Assembly (NCBI GenBank): GCA_945859605.1
Contig: OX243814.1
Span: 28,177,663-28,241,662, forward strand
DNA length: 64,000 nucleotides
Direction of reading: 5' to 3'
Origin: Lumbricus rubellus
Lineage: Eukaryota; Annelida; Clitellata; Crassiclitellata; Lumbricidae
Shown in pieces: positions 36,544 to 43,871 of the stretch. Under the pieces are notes generated by a model. That model had not been told where the DNA came from and ran no database searches. It saw nothing but the letters and a program-made list of their open reading frames with translations. Each line of letters starts with the position of its first letter. The first letter of the stretch is position 1. The translations under genes were made by a program, and so were the position numbers.

Positions 36544-37473
36544 TTACAATGATATCAAGTCCTTATTATCAACCCATGAATTTAAAGAATAATCATAGCC
36601 TAACCATTTCACCAATGAACGGTTTCCACGTTTCCTAATAATCTTTTCTATTTTAAATGTATCTTGCGTTGTCGATTGTAACTCAGCTTCATAAAATGTC
36701 CCTTTTATTTCTTCTCCATGATAGTCAGATATTTTATAGGTTATAGGGTCTGTGTACTGAATTTGTGTTATTGTAAAAACCTCCTGTGTCCAATTCTGTG
36801 TGTAACCTTTCTCAAATGTCTTTTTCTTCTTAGAAATTCTTACTTTATCTCCGACTGAAAATTTAGGTTTAACAGTTTCAGGTACAGCATCACCGTACAG
36901 ATTCATCCACCCAACCCACTCGTTTGCTTTGATGCTCGCTTTAACAGGAGTCATTTTAATGGAAGAATGTCTTGTGTTGTTGTATAAACTAACCATATTA
37001 TCTAAAACATCGATATATCTCTGAGTTGAATTTGCTGTAAAATATTTGAACATTTTCTCTTTCACTGTTCTATTAAATCTTTCTACGATGCAAGATTTCT
37101 CTTCGTTCTCAGTTGAGTACAACTGCATACCTAGTGATTTTACCTGTTTATTATAGAATTCTGTTCCCTTATCGACCCAAAGTTTTTCACCCCTTCTTTT
37201 GCTCGTATTAAATATTTCAACAAAAGCATCTGCCACAGATTTCCCAGTTTTATCTTTTATCTGAACAATCCATCCATATTTGGAAAATATATCGATGACG
37301 CTTAACAAATATTTCACACCAGAATTAAATTTAGCATAAGCCTGCATGTCAATCAAGTCAGCCGCCCAAACTTTGTCCACTCCCTGAACATAAACAACTC
37401 GCTTCCTGAACTTCCTGACTATAGGTTTATGCAATTCGTCAGCAAGTTGGTCTGTCCATCTCAGAGTTTTTTT
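36544..37473 (-). CDS. INT: Polinton integrase (DDE, C-terminal chromodomain)
   Basis: Retrovirus-like integrase of Polintons, which inserts the linear DNA into host chromosomes. Catalytic residues lie in WAADLIDM (first Asp), LWVDKGTEFYN (second Asp) and CIVERFNRT (Glu). An SH3-like part (KFSVGDKVRISKKKK) and a chromodomain-like end (IEKIIRKRGNRSLVKWLGY) follow. The frame is open from 37473, just after a TGA in an A8 run (T8 on the + strand, 37467-37474), but has no ATG before the catalytic core. It overlaps the upstream zinc-ribbon/PLA2-like ORF by 35 bp in the +1 frame. It therefore depends on a frameshift, on another start, or is broken here. The transcribed strand is opposite to the capsid genes, as is common in this group. 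Confidence 0.92.
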   Translation of the reverse strand, partial: KKTLRWTDQLADELHKPIVRKFRKRVVYVQGVDKVWAADLIDMQAYAKFNSGVKYLLSVIDIFSKYGWIVQIKDKTGKSVADAFVEIFNTSKRRGEKLWVDKGTEFYNKQVKSLGMQLYSTENEEKSCIVERFNRTVKEKMFKYFTANSTQRYIDVLDNMVSLYNNTRHSSIKMTPVKASIKANEWVGWMNLYGDAVPETVKPKFSVGDKVRISKKKKTFEKGYTQNWTQEVFTITQIQYTDPITYKISDYHGEEIKGTFYEAELQSTTQDTFKIEKIIRKRGNRSLVKWLGYDYSLNSWVDNKDLISL

Positions 37474-37999
37474 TCAACCCCATTCCAAAATGGGTTTTCG
37501 TTGATAAAATTGGTTTAACTATAGATCGTTCAATTCGTTCGCGGAACGAAGGATTAGGTATATTATTTAATTCATCTATCATAGCTCTGTCAGCGACGTT
37601 TCTCCCTGCTGTATCAGTATGTTTAGCATAAGCTAAGTCATGACGAAAGGCCGCTGCATCAACTCTGTCTACGGGTTTACTCCAATCTTTTGGCGTCCCA
37701 TCAGGATTCAATCGCAAATCCAGTCGAGTTCCTGGACCTGTGAAAGAATGTCCTGGAAGATGCATTTCACCCGGGTACTTTGCCCATGGAAGTTTAATGT
37801 TAGAAGTAGCAGAATTGAGAGCTGATACCAAATCACCTCCTTGTACAGTAGTGGACATTTTAGTAAACTGAGTTTTTCTAGCGCCACATTCAACGCATAT
37901 ACCTCTAATCATAGGTCTGCCATTCTTACTGACAACTCGTTGAATATCTTGGGATTGAGTTTGTCGCTTACATTTTACGCAATACGAGCTGTGCTCCAT
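37439..37999 (-). CDS. Zinc ribbon + parvovirus-like PLA2 domain protein
   Basis: 186 aa from ATG at 37999. An N-terminal zinc ribbon (CVKC at 7-10, CVEC at 35-38, DUF5679-like) is followed by a phospholipase A2-like module: a Gly-Pro-Gly loop (residues 88-90) and an HDLAY motif (120-124), the pattern of the parvoviral VP1 PLA2 with its His-Asp pair. In parvoviruses this enzyme helps the particle leave endosomes; a similar role here is inference. The tail (..FGMGLKKNSEM) runs into a homopolymer where the reading frame separates from the integrase frame. The protein ends DRPTC at 37439. It may normally be the N-terminal part of one zinc-ribbon/PLA2/integrase polypeptide. Confidence 0.8.
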   Translation of the reverse strand: MEHSSYCVKCKRQTQSQDIQRVVSKNGRPMIRGICVECGARKTQFTKMSTTVQGGDLVSALNSATSNIKLPWAKYPGEMHLPGHSFTGPGTRLDLRLNPDGTPKDWSKPVDRVDAAAFRHDLAYAKHTDTAGRNVADRAMIDELNNIPNPSFRERIERSIVKPILSTKTHFGMGLKKNSEMDRPTC

Positions 38000-38019
38000 T
38001 TTAATATAATATAATTAAA
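38000..38019. promoter_or_regulatory. Divergent AT-only promoter region
   Basis: Only 20 bp separate the divergent ATGs of the zinc-ribbon/PLA2 ORF and the ATPase. The spacer TTTAATATAATATAATTAAA is entirely A/T and nearly palindromic with TATA-like cores, so one site probably drives both directions. Confidence 0.55.
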
Positions 38020-38796
38020 ATGGAAGTCCAAGACCTATCGTGGAATGAAGAATCAAGTAAACGCTTTAACAGTCCTCTCCTACCAAGAAGCATCAGAGGT
38101 TTGATCGTCGGTAAGTCTCAATGCGGCAAAACAATATTACTACTTAATTTATTACTGAGACCTGGTTGGTTAGACTACGATAACCTGCAGATCTTTGGCA
38201 AAAGTTTATTTCAACCAGAATACAAGATACTAAAGAAAGCATTCGAAGAGAAATTACCAAAGGAAGCAATTATAAGACTTTTTGATAATCGCGATGAGAT
38301 AATGAAATTAAATGTATCACCGACCGCCGTAGTCGAGGAGATGTCTAAAAACATGGAAAAGAAATCCGATATTGACTGCAAGTTCTTTGAAACCTCTGAA
38401 GATGTTCCAGATCCACGAGACTTAAGTCGAGATAAGAAGAATCTCATGATTTTTGATGATTTACAGTTAGAGCGACAAAATAAATGCGAATCCTATTATA
38501 TAAGAGGTAGGCATAGTAATGTAGACTGCTTTTACCTAGCACAAAATTATTTCAAGCTACCTAGACAAACTATAAGAGAGAATGCTAACTTTATATGTCT
38601 ATTCCCTCAAGACCTCAAAAATATTAATCATATATACAGCGATCATATAGGTGTAGATGATATGACCATTGAAGAATTTCGTAAACTATGCAAAACTGCG
38701 TGGGATGAAACGCATGGTTTTGTGGTTATAGACCTTACTAGTAAAACAAATAAGGGTAGGTATAGAAGTGGATTAGATACATTTTACATTAAATAA
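38020..38796 (+). CDS. ATP: DNA-packaging ATPase (FtsK/HerA, A32-like)
   Basis: 258 aa. Walker A is GKSQCGKT (residues 31-38) after the strand RGLIV. Walker B is LMIFDD (142-147), followed by LQLERQNK. The size and layout fit the genome-packaging ATPase shared by Polintons, virophages and poxvirus-like (PRD1-adenovirus lineage) viruses, which pumps DNA into a preformed capsid. It is the first gene of the rightward cluster, and the next gene follows after 66 bp. Intact. Confidence 0.93.
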   Translation: MEVQDLSWNEESSKRFNSPLLPRSIRGLIVGKSQCGKTILLLNLLLRPGWLDYDNLQIFGKSLFQPEYKILKKAFEEKLPKEAIIRLFDNRDEIMKLNVSPTAVVEEMSKNMEKKSDIDCKFFETSEDVPDPRDLSRDKKNLMIFDDLQLERQNKCESYYIRGRHSNVDCFYLAQNYFKLPRQTIRENANFICLFPQDLKNINHIYSDHIGVDDMTIEEFRKLCKTAWDETHGFVVIDLTSKTNKGRYRSGLDTFYIK

Positions 38797-38862
38797 AAGC
38801 AATAATAAAATGATAACAAAATTTAAGATTTTATATTCTAGGTTTAAAAATAGCTATCTAAA

Positions 38863-39636
38863 ATGGAAACCCTTCTTGACGAGATTTTATCTAATACTGA
38901 AACGATTGCACGCAACACAGAGGCTAAAGAATCCTTTTGCATTTTGTTGAGCGAAAGGAGCACACGAATTCGAACGAAATTTAATTCACTAATCGAACTG
39001 GATAAAAGTAAAAAATATGAAATGGCCCTTGTTAATCTTGAAACGTACTACAGTTTTCCTAATATAGACGAAACAAATAATAAATTCGTATATTCGTCAG
39101 ATAACGGTGTAACGTGGAAAGATTTAGACATTCCAACCGGTTGCTATGAAATCGATGACTTAAACGAATACATACAGAGAATTTTAAAGGAAGAAGGTCA
39201 TGGTCAATGTATAAAGTTGCGACCAAATAACAATACTTTGAAGGCTGTTTTGGAAATTGATGAGAACTATAAAATTGATTTTAGAGTACCAAATTCAATT
39301 AGTACCGTTCTAGGATTTCAGAGTCGTGTATACTCCGAAGGATATAACGAATCCGAGCACATAGTCGAAGTAAACAGCGTGAATAGTTTACGAGTTACGA
39401 GTGATATAATAGGATCATCGTATGCTAACGGAACTACGGAGAACATAATTTATTCTTTCTTTCCATCGGTCGGGCCTGGTTACAAGATAATCGAATCTCC
39501 TCACAATCTCGTATATCTTCCAATAACGCTATACTCTATTTCATCGATGGAAACAAAACTAATAGACCAAAATGGAAAACTAATTAATTTAAGAGGTGAG
39601 GAATTGTCGATACGATTTCACATAAGAGAGGTTTAA
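38863..39636 (+). CDS. Penton-like minor capsid protein
   Basis: 257 aa. It starts with an acidic helix, then beta-rich sequence (MALVNLETYYSFPNI, FVYSSDNGVTWKDLDIP, ..LGFQSRVY, IIYSFFPSVGPGYKI, LVYLPITLYSI). The pattern ALVN.ETYYSFPNI...N..F.YS and the position next to the ATPase are those of the Polinton/adintovirus minor capsid (penton, single jelly roll), which would fill the fivefold vertices. I identify it from recalled family patterns, not from a catalytic motif. Intact, with a 24-bp gap to the next gene. Confidence 0.7.
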   Translation: METLLDEILSNTETIARNTEAKESFCILLSERSTRIRTKFNSLIELDKSKKYEMALVNLETYYSFPNIDETNNKFVYSSDNGVTWKDLDIPTGCYEIDDLNEYIQRILKEEGHGQCIKLRPNNNTLKAVLEIDENYKIDFRVPNSISTVLGFQSRVYSEGYNESEHIVEVNSVNSLRVTSDIIGSSYANGTTENIIYSFFPSVGPGYKIIESPHNLVYLPITLYSISSMETKLIDQNGKLINLRGEELSIRFHIREV

Positions 39637-39660
39637 TTTAAAGTTTATATTTAATATAAG
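39637..39660 (+). promoter_or_regulatory. AT-rich late-promoter-like motif
   Basis: TTTATATTTAATATAAG abuts the ATG. Almost the same string (TTTATATTTAATAA) precedes the protease ATG at 47551, and TTATATAAATG-type motifs precede most rightward genes. Confidence 0.5.
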
Positions 39661-40284
39661 ATGAGCGCTTACGCTAAGGTTAAAGTTAATATTTCCGAAG
39701 GGCAAAAAGAGAAGATTAAGCGAGCTGTTCAAGTAGGAACTGGAGTGAGTATAAGACTTTCTCATGGAGACATAACTGGTGAGCATGTATTAGCTCTAAA
39801 CCAGAGGCAAATTAACAAGTTAACTAAAGCGTATCAGAATGGAACTGGTTTGACAATTAAAATGGGTAAAAAGCAATTAGAAGACAATGCGAGAGTCGAA
39901 GGCGGATTTATTGGCGCTATTCTACCGTTCTTAGCAACAGCCGGAAAGTTTCTACTGTCTAGTGTTCTTCCGAGTTTAGCCACAGGAGCCTTAACAGGAT
40001 TGGGTTCTGCAGCTGGTTCCAAAATTGTCGATAAAATAAGTGGATCTTCGATCTCACATCCGATAAGTGGATCTGGCGTGCTGTACGTTAAGAAAGGAGG
40101 AATATGCTGTAAGATAGTGCCTGCTGGGGAAGGTCTTTTTCTATCTCCGTGGAAAAAGGGTGTTTCGATATCGGGTTCCGGTCTGTTTATGAAAAGAGGA
40201 GCAGGATATATCAGCGGTGAAGGTCTTATACTTGGTCCCAATTCACCATTTAAAAATATTCCTATTCTTGGAATGTTACTTTAA
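39661..40284 (+). CDS. pX-like virion protein with adenain-type cleavage motifs
   Basis: 207 aa. A basic N-terminal half (KVKVNISEGQKEKIKRAV, NQRQINKLTKAYQNG, GLTIKMGKKQ) is followed by a hydrophobic Ala/Gly/Leu segment (about 84-121) and a glycine-rich C-terminus. It resembles the adenovirus pX/mu-like core proteins seen in Polintons and adintoviruses. It has three matches to the adenain rule (M/I/L)xGx|G at ISGSG 135-139, ISGSG 170-174 and ISGEG 184-188, plus LTGLG 111-115, so it is probably a precursor cut by the element's own protease. The inferred role is DNA condensation and/or membrane disruption in the particle. Confidence 0.7.
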   Translation: MSAYAKVKVNISEGQKEKIKRAVQVGTGVSIRLSHGDITGEHVLALNQRQINKLTKAYQNGTGLTIKMGKKQLEDNARVEGGFIGAILPFLATAGKFLLSSVLPSLATGALTGLGSAAGSKIVDKISGSSISHPISGSGVLYVKKGGICCKIVPAGEGLFLSPWKKGVSISGSGLFMKRGAGYISGEGLILGPNSPFKNIPILGMLL

Positions 40285-40300
40285 ACAATCTCTTATATAA

Positions 40301-40687
40301 ATGTCTGGATACGGTCACCCAATACACAAATTTATCACCAAACGGAAGCCTCGTGTGAGTACAATAATTTGGTTGCCTAAAGTGGTCACTCACGCTCCTG
40401 CAAGACAACGAGCAGGCGACAGATATGAGATTTTTGCTCAGCAAGCGATAACGATTGAACCAAAGACAAATATTACAGTAGAAGTAGGCCTTGGAGTCCG
40501 AATGACCAGTGGAATGTGTCTAGTCTCTCTTAGACAGAAGTTGAAACAACTCAGACTGAGCCTTCAAGATGGTACTGTCCTAGAGGACGCAGAGGATATA
40601 ATAATTACAATTCAAAACAACTCAGATTCACCAGTTACTATAAATGAAAAAGACTCAATGTGTTATGTTAATTACTACGATGCATAA
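40301..40687 (+). CDS. dUTPase-fold protein, probably non-catalytic
   Basis: 128 aa. WLPKVVTHAPARQRAGDRYEIFA, then ITIEPKTNITVEVGLGVRM and IIITIQNNSDSPVTIN..DSMCYV follow the strand order and motif 1 (AGxDxxxA) of trimeric dUTPases. The catalytic motif 3 (GV.D.DYRGE type) is replaced by TVLEDAEDIIITI, and the C-terminal P-loop-like motif 5 is absent. It is thus probably a structural or regulatory protein on a dUTPase scaffold. The ATG follows ATCTCTTATATAA directly. The alternative is a jelly-roll-like virion protein. Confidence 0.5.
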   Translation: MSGYGHPIHKFITKRKPRVSTIIWLPKVVTHAPARQRAGDRYEIFAQQAITIEPKTNITVEVGLGVRMTSGMCLVSLRQKLKQLRLSLQDGTVLEDAEDIIITIQNNSDSPVTINEKDSMCYVNYYDA

Positions 40688-40750
40688 ATTGTACGTTTTA
40701 TGTTTACGTTTTATGTTTACGTTTTATGTCTACGTTTTACGTTACGTTTT
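40688..40750 (+). repeat. TTTACGTTTTATG tandem repeat in an intergenic gap
   Basis: Four to five copies of TACGTTTTATGTT directly after the dUTPase-like stop. This 86-bp gap is one of the larger ones in the cluster and ends in a TATACGTATAATAAAA promoter-like motif. Confidence 0.8.
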
Positions 40751-40773
40751 AAACATTATACGTATAATAAAAA

Positions 40774-41673
40774 ATGTCGCTACTGAAAATTAGCGATCCT
40801 GCAAAAAGAGATTTTATTATCGAAGAGTTTTTAAAAACGAAAAAAAACATTAAACAAAACTTTCTTTCAGAGAGAATAGACGATCTTGGACTTCAACGAG
40901 AATTAACGAAAATCTACAAACCAATAGTCGACTCTCAATCAGCAATTTCAAAAGAACAAAACGCTTTGCTGTCGACAATAAAAGATAACTCTGCAGCAAC
41001 ATCACTCGCTCTAAAATCACTTCCAGATTCGTTGAAAACTATTCAATTTCCTCAGTATCCGTCTATAGAGGCGTACGATGACGATGACCCAGTAGAAGAC
41101 ATTAGAAGGTTAGAATTAGGAAATATTGCAGTTGAATACCTTAAAAAATATGCTTCTGATAAAAAACTTGTGGATACAACATTCGGATTAAGATCAAGAG
41201 ATGGAAAATTCTACATCGGTGACAGCGAAGCCTCAATCCAAGGAAATGATATTACAGTTGGAACCACAACTTATCAAGGAACTCCAGGATTATGGGAATT
41301 GTTAACGTTAGCTAGTCCAAACAGTTCAATTTATGATAATCGTGATCTCGAAGAATACGCCGAGATTCTAATTAAAACGAATGCCATGAGTCAGCCAAAT
41401 AAACCAAACAAACCTAAATCGTCTAGAAGTGTAAAATATGCAAAGATAATAAAACCCATATGGGACGATTACATAAAGTTAAAAGGGAAAACAGGAAGCG
41501 GAATAATTACCATTCCTTCAGATCCTAACGAATTAGTAAAACAATTAGAGTTGCGAATATATAGCTACAAAACGGGAAATACGGGTGTAAGAAATGAAAT
41601 TGTAGGTATGACGGATGAGTTACTAAGACAAAGAGTGATAACCAAAGATGAATATAAAAAATTGACGATCTAA
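40774..41673 (+). CDS. Conserved Polinton protein of unknown function
   Basis: 299 aa. The N-terminus is charged and helical (DPAKRDFIIEEFLKTKKNIKQ, then SAISKEQNALLSTIKDN), probably coiled. The middle has TFGLRSRDGKFYIGDSEASI, TTYQGTPGLWELLTL and DLEEYAEILIKTNAM; the C-terminus is basic and helical. The GTPGLWELLT..DLEEY..IL..TNAM block is one I recall from many invertebrate Polinton proteins (DUF8207-like) of unknown role. It lies between virion genes, so a structural or scaffold role is plausible but unproven. Confidence 0.65.
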   Translation: MSLLKISDPAKRDFIIEEFLKTKKNIKQNFLSERIDDLGLQRELTKIYKPIVDSQSAISKEQNALLSTIKDNSAATSLALKSLPDSLKTIQFPQYPSIEAYDDDDPVEDIRRLELGNIAVEYLKKYASDKKLVDTTFGLRSRDGKFYIGDSEASIQGNDITVGTTTYQGTPGLWELLTLASPNSSIYDNRDLEEYAEILIKTNAMSQPNKPNKPKSSRSVKYAKIIKPIWDDYIKLKGKTGSGIITIPSDPNELVKQLELRIYSYKTGNTGVRNEIVGMTDELLRQRVITKDEYKKLTI

Positions 41674-41714
41674 TTTAAAAATTGATGATCTAATTAAAAA
41701 TTGATGATATAGAA

Positions 41715-42071
41715 ATGCTGGTCCTCGCGAGAAGAAGTTATAAAAAAGTACACGTTGTCGGTGGAGCAGGAATATTCGATTCCATTGCAGGATTTCTCAA
41801 GAGACTACTGACATCGAATGCAGCCAAACAAATTGCGAGCACAGCTGTCAAAGAGATAGGGGGTGTTGCTAAGGATAAGCCTATCGACGTTGGAAAACGA
41901 TTACTCAATAAGATACTCCCTAAAGCTCCCGTTCAGCAGCCGATAACTCAGGAAACTAAAGTCATTCTAGCTAGATTACTAGGATCGAATCCAGAAATGA
42001 CGGGAGGAGCTATTAGAATTCAGGATCTCGTAAAACGTTTAAACGGGGGTGGTTTGAAAATGGCAGTTTAA
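41715..42071 (+). CDS. Small amphipathic virion-type protein (pVI-like candidate)
   Basis: 118 aa, basic. After an Arg/Lys start comes VVGGAGIFDSIAGFLKRLL, a segment that would form an amphipathic helix, then Lys-rich sequence. There are two perfect matches to the adenain rule (M/I/L)xGG|x near the C-terminus, MTGG|A (95-99) and LNGG|G (109-113), and a near match VVGG|A (14-18) just before the amphipathic helix. Adenovirus pVI has the same logic: protease trimming exposes a membrane-lytic helix. The function is inferred from this layout only. Confidence 0.6.
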   Translation: MLVLARRSYKKVHVVGGAGIFDSIAGFLKRLLTSNAAKQIASTAVKEIGGVAKDKPIDVGKRLLNKILPKAPVQQPITQETKVILARLLGSNPEMTGGAIRIQDLVKRLNGGGLKMAV

Positions 42072-42099
42072 ATTTATTTTGCTTAAGTTTATTTTCTTA

Positions 42100-42122
42100 T
42101 TTAAAAATATATGTATAATAAA
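42100..42122 (+). promoter_or_regulatory. Promoter-like motif of the capsid gene
   Basis: ATATATGTATAATAAAATG matches the ATACGTATAATAAAAAATG in front of 40774. The first ATG (42111) lies inside this motif, so transcription and translation probably use the second ATG at 42123. Confidence 0.5.
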
Positions 42123-43421
42123 ATGCAATCCGATATTCTAAGATTCACAGAGCAACCATTGATCGATGAAGGTATCGAGCGATACGAATGGCACGAGTAC
42201 GAACCTGTAGCGAGAACTAACCTTAACAGTTCTGGTGAAATAAGAATAAATATTGAATTACAAGACTTATACAGTCACCCAGCAGAGTCATATCTACAAT
42301 TCGAAGGAAGACTAATTAAAACCGATGACACCGCATACGTTAATGCCGATTTAGTCGCTCTTACGAATAATGGGCTTATGTATCTATTCAGTCAAATATC
42401 CTATCAGTTATCTAATCAAGAAATCGAAACGCTATTTCATCCGGGTCAAGCTACAACGATGCTCGGTTTACTTACGTATCCAAACGATTTTCAGCTGACT
42501 CAAGGCTTAAATCAGCTGTGGTATAAAGACACTGGGGCGACTGCTGTTATTGCGGACAACCCCGGATTTGCCACTAGACAAAGCTTTCTCATTCGCAAAC
42601 CAAACACTAAAGGAATGTTCAGCTTTATTGTTCCGTTGAAGCATATTTTCGGGTTTTGCGATGATTACGACAAGATTATTTACGGCTTCAAACAGACGCT
42701 GACATTAGTTCGTAAAGCCGACGATGATGCCATATTCCGAGATAACGCTGCAGCTGCTGGAAAAGTTGCGATAAACAAAATTTCATGGTTTATTCCGCAC
42801 GTTATTCCTTCCGATATGGAACGAATGCAGTTGTATAAGACGATTGAATCGAAATTAACGTTGCCAGTTGCGTATAGAGCTCGTCAATGCGATACGATAA
42901 CAGTTCCTCAGTCGACAAGTTTCAGTTGGCGTCTGAGCGTTAAAACATCACCGGAGAAACCTAGATATATCATCGTAGGATTTCAGACGGACCGTAGCGG
43001 TAATCAGGAAAGTAATCCGTCGCTATTTAATCACTGCGATCTCAAGAACATATATGTGATGATGAATCAAGAAAGATATCCAGCTGTCGATCATAACCTG
43101 TCGTTTCCTAATCAACAATTCTCCAGAGCGTACAGAGACGCGTCCTCCTTTAGTCAAAAATTCTATGGTATGGATAAGTTGATTACGCAAAGCAATATAA
43201 CACCTGTAGATTATAAAGAATTATACCCGTTGTTCGTCTTCGATGTAAGCAAACAATCCGAGCGTTTGAAATCGTCAGTCGTTGATATTCAGATTAAGGC
43301 TCTTTTCAATGCAGCAGTGCCAGCCGACACCGAAGCGTATGCTGTCGTAATTTCAGATAGGTTGCTGCAGTTCCAATCGGATGGACAGAAAATGAGTGTA
43401 GTGTATGGAAAATTGATTTAA
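42123..43421 (+). CDS. MCP: Major capsid protein (double jelly roll)
   Basis: 432 aa from ATG 42123 (436 from 42111). Typical Polinton MCP sequence: QSDILRFTEQPL.., WHEYEPVARTNLNSSGEIRI, ESYLQFEGRL, NNGLMYLFSQISYQLSNQEI, ..HPGQATTMLGLLTYP, MFSFIVPLKHIFGFCDDY, YGFKQTLTLVRKADDDAIF, and a second roll with KISWFIPHVIPSD and RLSVKTSPEKPRYIIVGFQT. In Polintons this protein is predicted to form hexon-like capsomers. The length is normal for the family, and the ORF is intact and follows the amphipathic protein gene by 39-51 bp. Confidence 0.95.
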   Translation: MQSDILRFTEQPLIDEGIERYEWHEYEPVARTNLNSSGEIRINIELQDLYSHPAESYLQFEGRLIKTDDTAYVNADLVALTNNGLMYLFSQISYQLSNQEIETLFHPGQATTMLGLLTYPNDFQLTQGLNQLWYKDTGATAVIADNPGFATRQSFLIRKPNTKGMFSFIVPLKHIFGFCDDYDKIIYGFKQTLTLVRKADDDAIFRDNAAAAGKVAINKISWFIPHVIPSDMERMQLYKTIESKLTLPVAYRARQCDTITVPQSTSFSWRLSVKTSPEKPRYIIVGFQTDRSGNQESNPSLFNHCDLKNIYVMMNQERYPAVDHNLSFPNQQFSRAYRDASSFSQKFYGMDKLITQSNITPVDYKELYPLFVFDVSKQSERLKSSVVDIQIKALFNAAVPADTEAYAVVISDRLLQFQSDGQKMSVVYGKLI

Positions 43422-43437
43422 AGAATACTTATATATT

Positions 43438-43767
43438 ATGAAGCTACCAGAGCTTAGAATGTTAGCCAAGCATAACAATGTTACAGGCACTTCACATCTC
43501 AACAAACCTCAAATGATAGCTGTACTGATCGAAAAGAATATTCTCCCGACGGACTACAAGTCTGTGTCATATAGACATGACACGTTGGGTAGTATCAGGA
43601 AACAACCGAGAAGAGTAGATATTATAGATCGAGAGACTGGCGTTGTTACCTCATATCCATCGATGTATAAAGCTGCTAAGGCGTATGGTCAGAGTGCTGG
43701 CATAATAGCTTATCATAACGGAAATGTCTGGAGAGATAGATACGAAATTAAAGTGTTCGAGAGATAA
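43438..43767 (+). CDS. SAP-like / NUMOD-like small DNA-binding protein
   Basis: 109 aa. The N-terminal part LPELRMLAKHNNVTG..HLNKPQMIAVL has the helix-turn-helix spacing of SAP motifs (LR.LAK...V.G....K..MI..L). The C-terminal part IDRETGVVTSYPSMYKAAKAYG, SAGIIAYHNG.. resembles NUMOD-type modules, the helix-turn-helix repeats attached to homing endonucleases (sequence pattern SI..AAK..G.S...I). No nuclease motif is present. The inferred role is DNA binding, perhaps packaging or replication. The ATG follows CTTATATATT directly. Confidence 0.6.
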   Translation: MKLPELRMLAKHNNVTGTSHLNKPQMIAVLIEKNILPTDYKSVSYRHDTLGSIRKQPRRVDIIDRETGVVTSYPSMYKAAKAYGQSAGIIAYHNGNVWRDRYEIKVFER

Positions 43768-43871
43768 AATGATATGAAATTAGTGGATCTTCGATCTCAC
43801 AGATAAGTGTTCGATAAGTGGATCTTCGATCTCACAGCTAATGTATTAATATTTTGCGTGGTAAAAATAAA
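43768..43871 (+). promoter_or_regulatory. Intergenic region with two copies of a 23-bp sequence from the pX-like gene
   Basis: AGTGGATCTTCGATCTCACA occurs twice here (about 43781 and 43819) and once in the pX-like CDS (about 40044), where it is coding. The region ends in TAAAAATAAA before the polymerase ATG. Confidence 0.7.

Noticed and set aside
37461..37484. Canonical -1 frameshift heptamer A_AAA_AAC in the PLA2-like ORF
   Set aside because: The heptamer is present in the right register, but the -1 frame meets TGA after one codon. The integrase lies in the +1 frame, so a -1 shift cannot produce it.
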